A stretch of 64,000 nucleotides of DNA from Ancrocorticia sp047602305 (GTDB lineage Bacteria; Actinomycetota; Actinomycetes; Actinomycetales; Actinomycetaceae), in contig JASGHO010000001.1 in assembly GCA_047602305.1 (NCBI GenBank), forward strand, positions 2,170,001-2,234,000, in the 5' to 3' direction. Shown piece by piece: positions 59,279 through 64,000 of the stretch. Numbering within the stretch: position 1 is the stretch's first letter; the number at the start of each line of letters is the position of its first letter. A model generated the notes under the pieces. It ran no database searches. It saw only the letters and a list, made by a program, of their open reading frames with translations, and was not told the origin of the DNA. The position numbers were made by a program, and so were the translations under genes.

Positions 59279-60433
59279 TCACGCCACCCGAATGATGAGC
59301 GCGGCCTTTTCTATGCGCGCCGTCACGTCTCGGGCGTAACCGAGCGGGTCGCCATCGGCCTGAACGGGCTCCGGTTCCAGCAAACTCACGTTGGCGCTGC
59401 GCGTACGCCGATAATCGATCGAACCCGCGGCCGGCAGCACGTCGTCACGTACGCCGTAGCGTTGCAGACCGATGCGGCGCAGCAGGTCGCCCCAGCCGAG
59501 CAGGCCGCCCTTCGTGTCCATGACGGCAATGTCCAGCCAGCCGTCGTCGATGCGGGCGTCGGGGGCGAGCATCAGACCGCCGGGGAGCCCGCCACAGTTG
59601 GCGAACATGATGGAGCGCGCTTCGACGTCGATCTGGTTCGCACCATCACCCGTGGTGATATGGGCTTCGACGCGGCGGTTGTAGAGGTGCTTGACGCCCG
59701 AGACCACATAAGCGGACCACCCGAGGGCGCGCTTGAGGTTGTCGTCCGCGTCCTGCATCACCTGCGCGTCAAAGCCGAGGCCTGCGATCACCACGAACGG
59801 AACGTCCCCCTCGAAAGGGGTGCCAGCCGGATCGAATCTGGCGATCTGCTCGCGCAGCTCGGGGGTGGCGGGCGGCGCAGAAATCCGACCCACGTCGATG
59901 CGGCGCGACCGCCCTGTGATCGCGATGGAGGCGAGATTGCGCAGTGAGTCCAACGGTAGGGCCAGGTTGCGCGCGAGCAGGTTGCCGGTGCCGATTGGGA
60001 TGAGTCCGAGGGGGATGCCAGTGCCGGCAAGCTCCCCGGCCACCATGCGCACCGTCCCGTCGCCACCCGCCGCGATCACCACGGACGGTTTCATCTCGAT
60101 CGCCCGGCGCGTCTGGCCAGCACCCGGATCCTCGACGGACGTGGCGAGCCAGACCGGTTCCGGGAGTCCGGCATCGCCAGCCGCCTCGGCCAGCACCTTC
60201 TTCAGTTCGTTGTAATCAACCACTTTCGACGGGTTATAAATAACGACGACGGGGCCCGGACCGTCCGCTTCATGCTTCGGCTCGTCGTAGGTCGCCTCGT
60301 CATTGGCCATCAGCGAGGTGATCTTGTGGCGCAGGTCCTCGAGGTCGCCACGCAGTTGGAGAACGTAGAAAGCCATGATGACGACGAGGATCAAGGCAAC
60401 GATCCCAAACCAATCCCACCAATTCATAATCAC
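59279..60433 (-). CDS. Diacylglycerol kinase-like lipid kinase (DagK/LCB5)
   Basis: 384 aa. GTG 60433 has GAGG 7 nt upstream; ATG 60427 is the alternative. N-terminal membrane helix (WFGIVALILVVIMAFYVLQL), then the catalytic domain VVVIYNPSKVVDYNELKK, AAGGDGTVRMVAGEL (GGDGT) and IPIGTGNLLARNL (GTGN). Second domain with GFDAQVMQDADDNLK and DGWLDIAVMD. Phosphorylates a lipid such as diacylglycerol at the membrane. Confidence 0.93.
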   Translation of the reverse strand: MIMNWWDWFGIVALILVVIMAFYVLQLRGDLEDLRHKITSLMANDEATYDEPKHEADGPGPVVVIYNPSKVVDYNELKKVLAEAAGDAGLPEPVWLATSVEDPGAGQTRRAIEMKPSVVIAAGGDGTVRMVAGELAGTGIPLGLIPIGTGNLLARNLALPLDSLRNLASIAITGRSRRIDVGRISAPPATPELREQIARFDPAGTPFEGDVPFVVIAGLGFDAQVMQDADDNLKRALGWSAYVVSGVKHLYNRRVEAHITTGDGANQIDVEARSIMFANCGGLPGGLMLAPDARIDDGWLDIAVMDTKGGLLGWGDLLRRIGLQRYGVRDDVLPAAGSIDYRRTRSANVSLLEPEPVQADGDPLGYARDVTARIEKAALIIRVA

Positions 60434-60529
60434 AGCTTAACCTCGCGGGCAGCCAACCAGACCACGCAAAAACAGTCAGATTCGCCATCGCGTTGCCTGT
60501 TCGCCGCCTCGGAACAGTATCCTTGTCCC

Positions 60530-61801
60530 ATGATCGATATCCGTTTTGTCCGTGAGAACCCCGATGCCGTGCGCGAATCGCAGCGCCGCCGTGGTAACGA
60601 CGAATCCACCGTGGATGCGCTCCTTGCCGCCGACGACGCCCGCCGCACCGCCCTGCAGGCCTTCGAGAACGCCCGTGCGTCTCACAAGGAAATCTCTCGA
60701 TCGATCGGAAAGGCCTCTCCGCAGGAGCGGCCCGCGATCCTAGCCAAGGCGAAGGAACTTTCCGCCGAGGTGAGCGCGCTGGAGGCGAAGGCGAAGGAAG
60801 CTGACGCCGCCTACGTCGAGGCCAACATGGCCATCCAGAACCTCGTGCTGCCCAATGTTCCCGCTGGTGGCGAGGATGATTACCAGGTGTTGAGGCACGT
60901 CGGCGAGATTCGCGACTTCGCTGCCGAGGGCTTTGACCCCAAGGATCACCTGGACATCGCCGAGGGGCTCGACGCGCTCGATATGCAGCGCGGAACCAAG
61001 GTCTCTGGGTCGCGTTTCTACTACCTCAAGGGCATCGGCGCACGTCTGGAGCTTGCGCTGCTGACGCTGGCCGCGGACGTCGCGGCCGAGAACGGCTTCA
61101 CCCTGATGATCACGCCCACGCTCGTCAACCCGGACATCATGGCCGGAACGGGCTTCCTCGGCGCGCATTCGGACGAGATTTACTACCTTCCCGCCGACGA
61201 CCAGTACCTGGTGGGCACCTCCGAGGTGGCGCTCGCCGGCTACCACAAGGACGAGATTCTCGACCTGTCCAAGGGGCCGCTGCGCTACGCCGGCTGGTCC
61301 TCCTGCTACCGCCGCGAGGCCGGTTCGTACGGCAAGGACACCCGCGGTATCATCCGCGTGCACCAGTTCAACAAGGTGGAGATGTTCGTCTACTGCCGCG
61401 TCGAGGATTCGATGGTGGAGCACCAGCGCCTGCTCAACCTCGAGGAGCAGATGCTCAAGAAGATGGAGCTGCCCTACCGCGTCATCAACACTGCGGCTGG
61501 GGATTTGGGTTCGTCGGCCGCCCAGAAGTTCGACTGCGAAGCCTGGCTGCCCACCCAGAACCGCTTCATGGAGGTCACCTCCACCTCGAATTGCACCACC
61601 TACCAGGCCCGCCGCCTCAACACGCGCGAGCGTTTTGAGGGCGAGAACACGGCAGTCGCCACGCTGAATGGAACGTTGGCCACCACGCGCTGGCTCGTCG
61701 CCATGCTGGAGAACTACCAGCAGGCCGACGGCTCCATCCGCATCCCGGAGGCCCTGCGCCCCTACCTCGGCGGCAAGGATCACTTCGACCCGGTTGCATA
61801 A
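60530..61801 (+). CDS. serS: Seryl-tRNA synthetase
   Basis: 423 aa from ATG 60530 (canonical MIDIRFVRENPDAV). N-terminal coiled coil (about 28-105), class II core with motif 2 YAGWSSCYRREAGSYGKDTRG and motif 3 GTLATTRWLVAMLENYQQ. HQFNKVEMF is the usual SerRS segment. Divergent from dagK-like gene; no T-box seen. Both tRNA-Ser genes in the window are its substrates. Confidence 0.97.
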   Translation: MIDIRFVRENPDAVRESQRRRGNDESTVDALLAADDARRTALQAFENARASHKEISRSIGKASPQERPAILAKAKELSAEVSALEAKAKEADAAYVEANMAIQNLVLPNVPAGGEDDYQVLRHVGEIRDFAAEGFDPKDHLDIAEGLDALDMQRGTKVSGSRFYYLKGIGARLELALLTLAADVAAENGFTLMITPTLVNPDIMAGTGFLGAHSDEIYYLPADDQYLVGTSEVALAGYHKDEILDLSKGPLRYAGWSSCYRREAGSYGKDTRGIIRVHQFNKVEMFVYCRVEDSMVEHQRLLNLEEQMLKKMELPYRVINTAAGDLGSSAAQKFDCEAWLPTQNRFMEVTSTSNCTTYQARRLNTRERFEGENTAVATLNGTLATTRWLVAMLENYQQADGSIRIPEALRPYLGGKDHFDPVA

Positions 61802-62203
61802 GCACCTAGGAGGCGTGACGGGCCCGCGAGCCTCTGCGCACTTCCGCAAGAAATACGACGACGGCGCCGCACGGCTGAGAAGTTGGGCGGTCACGCGGGT
61901 GAGTGGCGAGCTTGGGTGAGTGGCGGCCGTCGTCGACCCAATGCGAAAAGAAGTCACCAACGCAACTGACGAACGGGCCCTGAGTCGGAACTGCCGATTC
62001 GGGCCCGTTCGCAATTTTCCGGGCCTTCCGCGTTCGGCTGATTCTCTCTGTGTCCGGGCACATTTCCTATTTGTCAGTTACTCGCTATCCTTCTCATACA
62101 TGGGCGTTACGCCACGTGAGCGGGGATTGTGTACAGATTTCGCAATATTCTCGTTTCGTGGGCGGGCGCCCACAAACTTAGTAGCCGCATTGGAAAGGAC
62201 ATT
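61802..62203. other. Intergenic serS - HAD gene
   Basis: About 400 bp. A GGGCCC-flanked imperfect hairpin GAACGGGCCCTGAGTCGGAA / TTCGGGCCCGTTC (61971-62012) may terminate serS. Nothing else recognised. Confidence 0.5.
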
Positions 62204-63112
62204 ATGGGCGACTTGACGACTGCCATGGGCAACGCCAGCCTTCCCTCGGCTGGCGAGGATCTGATGATCGCACTTGATATCGACGGCACCATCCTTGGCC
62301 ACGATGGTTCGCTTTCTGAGCGCGTGGCGCGGGCGATTCACGCGCATATTTCAGCCGGGACGCACATCATGATCGCGACCGGCCGCGGCATTCACGGCGC
62401 ACAGCTGGCGCTCGAACAGATCGGTATCAGCTCCGGCGTCACGGTGTGCTCGAATGGCGCGATCACGTTGGGGCTCGGCCGTACCTTCCTGCCGAGCGAC
62501 ATGATTGGCGGGCGGCCGATTATCGAGCCGCGTTCGAAGTGTCGGAAGCTCGACGTCGGCTTCCCCTTCCGCATCCTCAACTACCACACGTTTGATCCGC
62601 GGCGGGAGATTGAGCTGCTTCATTCCGCCGTTCCTGACGCGATTCTCGCTGTCGAGGAGCTGGATGGGCCGCGGCGGGTCTCGCAGCATTTCCCGCCCGG
62701 CGAGCTCTCCGGCGAGAGCGTCGTGTTCCCGGTGGATCAGCTCGGCGTTCCCGAGGCGACACGCCTGACCGTACGCGCGCTCGGCATGGGCTCGCAGGAA
62801 CTCCTCGACATCGTCGATTCCATGGGGATGAAGGGCGTCGAGTATGCCGTCGGCTGGACGGCCTGGCTCGACGTCTCCCCCGAGGGCGTCTCGAAGGCGT
62901 CCGCGCTGGAGGCTCTCCGCGAGGCATTCGGGGTTGCGGCTGGCGCGACCGTCGCCGTTGGCGACGGCGGCAACGACCTCGAAATGATCAAATGGGCCGG
63001 CTGTGGAGTGGCGATGGCCGAAGCACCCGACTACGTTCTTGACGTCGCGGATGCGCACACGAGTTCCGTGAACAACGACGGCCTTGCCGACGTCCTTGAA
63101 GCACTCCTGTAG
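62204..63112 (+). CDS. HAD-superfamily (Cof-like) phosphatase
   Basis: 302 aa from ATG 62204 (AAAGGA 4 nt upstream). Motif I ALDIDGTIL, motif II ATGRGIHGAQ, motif III/IV VAVGDGGNDLEMIKWAGCGVAM, i.e. a type IIB (Cof) HAD hydrolase. Acts on sugar phosphates or flavin/pyridoxal nucleotides; substrate unknown. Confidence 0.93.
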   Translation: MGDLTTAMGNASLPSAGEDLMIALDIDGTILGHDGSLSERVARAIHAHISAGTHIMIATGRGIHGAQLALEQIGISSGVTVCSNGAITLGLGRTFLPSDMIGGRPIIEPRSKCRKLDVGFPFRILNYHTFDPRREIELLHSAVPDAILAVEELDGPRRVSQHFPPGELSGESVVFPVDQLGVPEATRLTVRALGMGSQELLDIVDSMGMKGVEYAVGWTAWLDVSPEGVSKASALEALREAFGVAAGATVAVGDGGNDLEMIKWAGCGVAMAEAPDYVLDVADAHTSSVNNDGLADVLEALL

Positions 63113-63132
63113 TTTTTGGGTTGTGTTGTTTT

Positions 63133-63361
63133 GGGATTGCGCGGATGGGTTCGGCCGTTACGAGGATGGTGCGGGGCTTGACTGGCAAGGCGGACAGCGA
63201 CGCAGTTCGAGGTGTGAGTACGTGTACTCACGACCGAGAACCAGGAAGCTGGCTGTGGGCTTGCCCCAGGATGAGGAAGTTGTTAAGAGGACGAAGTCCT
63301 CACGCAGCCAGGCAAGATTCTGCGGTATCCGCAGTAGGCCAAGACCTATCCGCGGGATCTC
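63133..63361. repeat. Family A element, copy 6 (229 bp)
   Basis: Reverse orientation relative to copy 4. Ends GGGATTGCGCGGATGGGTTC and AGACCTATCCGCGGGATCTC. Contains one copy of the 70-bp module with the GTGAGTAC..GTACTCAC quasi-palindrome. It lies 21 bp after the HAD stop. Confidence 0.9.
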
Positions 63362-63467
63362 TTATTTTAGGGTTGTGGCCGAGGTCCCTCCATTTGAGGG
63401 GCGCGGTGGCGGGCCTTTAGACTAGAATCAAGAAGTTCGCTCGCTGGTTATCCGGCTGGTGGATGAA

Positions 63468-63555
63468 GGAAGGTTGACAGAGCGGCCGAATGTGACGGTC
63501 TTGAAAACCGTTGTACGGTAACCCCGTACCAAGGGTTCGAATCCCTTACCTTCCG
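63468..63555 (+). tRNA. tRNA-Ser (anticodon TGA)
   Basis: 88-nt class II tRNA: acceptor GGAAGGT/ACCTTCC, discriminator G, anticodon loop CTTGAAA (anticodon TGA, reads TCA/TCG), long variable arm GTACGGTAACCCCGTAC, T-arm AAGGGTTCGAATCCCTT. CCA not encoded. Confidence 0.97.
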
Positions 63556-63639
63556 CAGCGAGTACGCCCAAGAACTTGTTCTTGAGGTGTGAGAGCAAGG
63601 AAAGGTTGAAGCCACCGTAGGTGGCGAACACCTTCCGCT

Positions 63640-63682
63640 AAAACGGGTTTGATCCCTGAAGGGATCTGACCCGTTTTATTTG
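63640..63682 (+). terminator. Terminator of tRNA-Ser(TGA)
   Basis: AAAACGGGT + GATCCC / GGGATC + ACCCGTTTT with ATTTG following; strong two-part stem and U tract. Confidence 0.9.
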
Positions 63683-64000
63683 TATGTATGGATTCGAACC
63701 CGAGAGGGCGCAGGCAGCGACTACCTTGGGAGTTGCTGCAAATCTTCGGGAAGCTCCAAAGAACTGATACTCCCGGTTAAGGAGTGATAGCGCAGACAGC
63801 GTCTGTGGCATCACTTCTTTGCCCCGCTATCACTCCTTAGCCGGGCTGTCACCGCTGAGAAGTTCGGGCAGCAGCGACTCTCATCCAAAATCTCTTTGGA
63901 CACCAAAATTTGACTGCCCTGAGGGGATCGATACGGTTATATTGCCGTATCGATCCCCTCAGGGCACAAGAATTTTCCTCACCATAGTCATTCTGTGCTC
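63683..64000. repeat. Distal region with two long palindromes
   Basis: No gene seen. Palindrome 63772-63845 (arms CCCGGTTAAGGAGTGATAGC / GCTATCACTCCTTAGCCGGG, one mismatch). Palindrome 63915-63966 (perfect 22-bp arms starting TGCCCTGAGGGGATCGATAC, 8-base loop). The second has ACAAGAATTTTC after it, so it could be a terminator for whatever lies to the right. Confidence 0.8.

Noticed and set aside
63121..63420. 99-codon ORF after the HAD gene
   Set aside because: Lies within family A copy 6; the same peptide fragments appear in other copies in different frames.
63428..63631. Minus-strand ORF of 67 codons over tRNA-Ser(TGA)
   Set aside because: Antisense of the tRNA, a common false prediction.

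Overview
The window comes from a high-GC Gram-positive bacterium. The gene set (Mrp antiporter with fused MnhA-MnhB, DUF5926, YwiC-like and DUF4282 proteins, MoxR/VWA operon, pheA-serS neighbourhood, a bifunctional-type Dcd) points to Actinomycetota. The compact genome style suggests Actinomycetaceae (Trueperella/Arcanobacterium-like). The genus is an inference from gene content, not a database match.

Layout. 1-5.7 kb: Mrp/Mnh Na+/H+ antiporter operon on the minus strand (mnhAB fusion, C, D, start of E). 6-10.5 kb: dcd, tRNA-Gly(CCC), a membrane protein, a Nudix hydrolase, a 37-bp tandem array and a DUF4282 protein. 10.8-17.1 kb: a MoxR-DUF58-VWA operon (minus strand) with a previously overlooked 54-codon ORF coupled at both ends. 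17.4-19.3 kb: a DUF6636-like secreted protein and a YwiC-like protein. 19.7-27.4 kb: an HisC/Pat-type aminotransferase, panE, and a molybdenum-cofactor cluster (moaC, moeA, mogA, moaE, moaD, moaA) spread over both strands. 27.8-36.8 kb: glycerophosphodiester phosphodiesterase, CPBP protease, VanZ-RDD protein, tRNA-Ser(CGA), an NAD(P)-binding protein, tadA, upp and an alpha/beta hydrolase. 36.8-44.5 kb: an AraC-regulated ferric-siderophore uptake operon (binding lipoprotein, two permeases, ATPase) ending in a fusion of a siderophore-interacting flavoreductase with an O-methyltransferase-like module. 44.6-46.8 kb: marR plus a 14-TM drug exporter. 47.3-52.8 kb: a BglG/Mga-type regulator divergent from a PTS operon (EIICB, a fumarase/aspartase-superfamily lyase, EIIA). 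53.2-63.1 kb: DUF5926, glycosyltransferase, a large membrane protein, pheA, a diacylglycerol-kinase-like enzyme, serS and a HAD phosphatase, then tRNA-Ser(TGA).

The most unusual property of the window is intergenic. Several unrelated families of long palindromic or terminal-inverted-repeat elements are present, at least four of them in two or more copies. One family (A, ends GAGATC...GATCTC-like, 53 to 383 bp, six copies plus partial ends) has inserted into moeA. There it is flanked by a 3-bp duplication and adds exactly 54 codons in frame. Many additional perfect hairpins and short tandem repeats occur in the gaps, and similar short repeats extend the C-terminal tails of several proteins.

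The candidate new functional systems are the PTS-lyase operon, whose substrate is unknown but should be a phosphorylated sugar carrying a group that can be eliminated, and the siderophore reductase-methyltransferase fusion.
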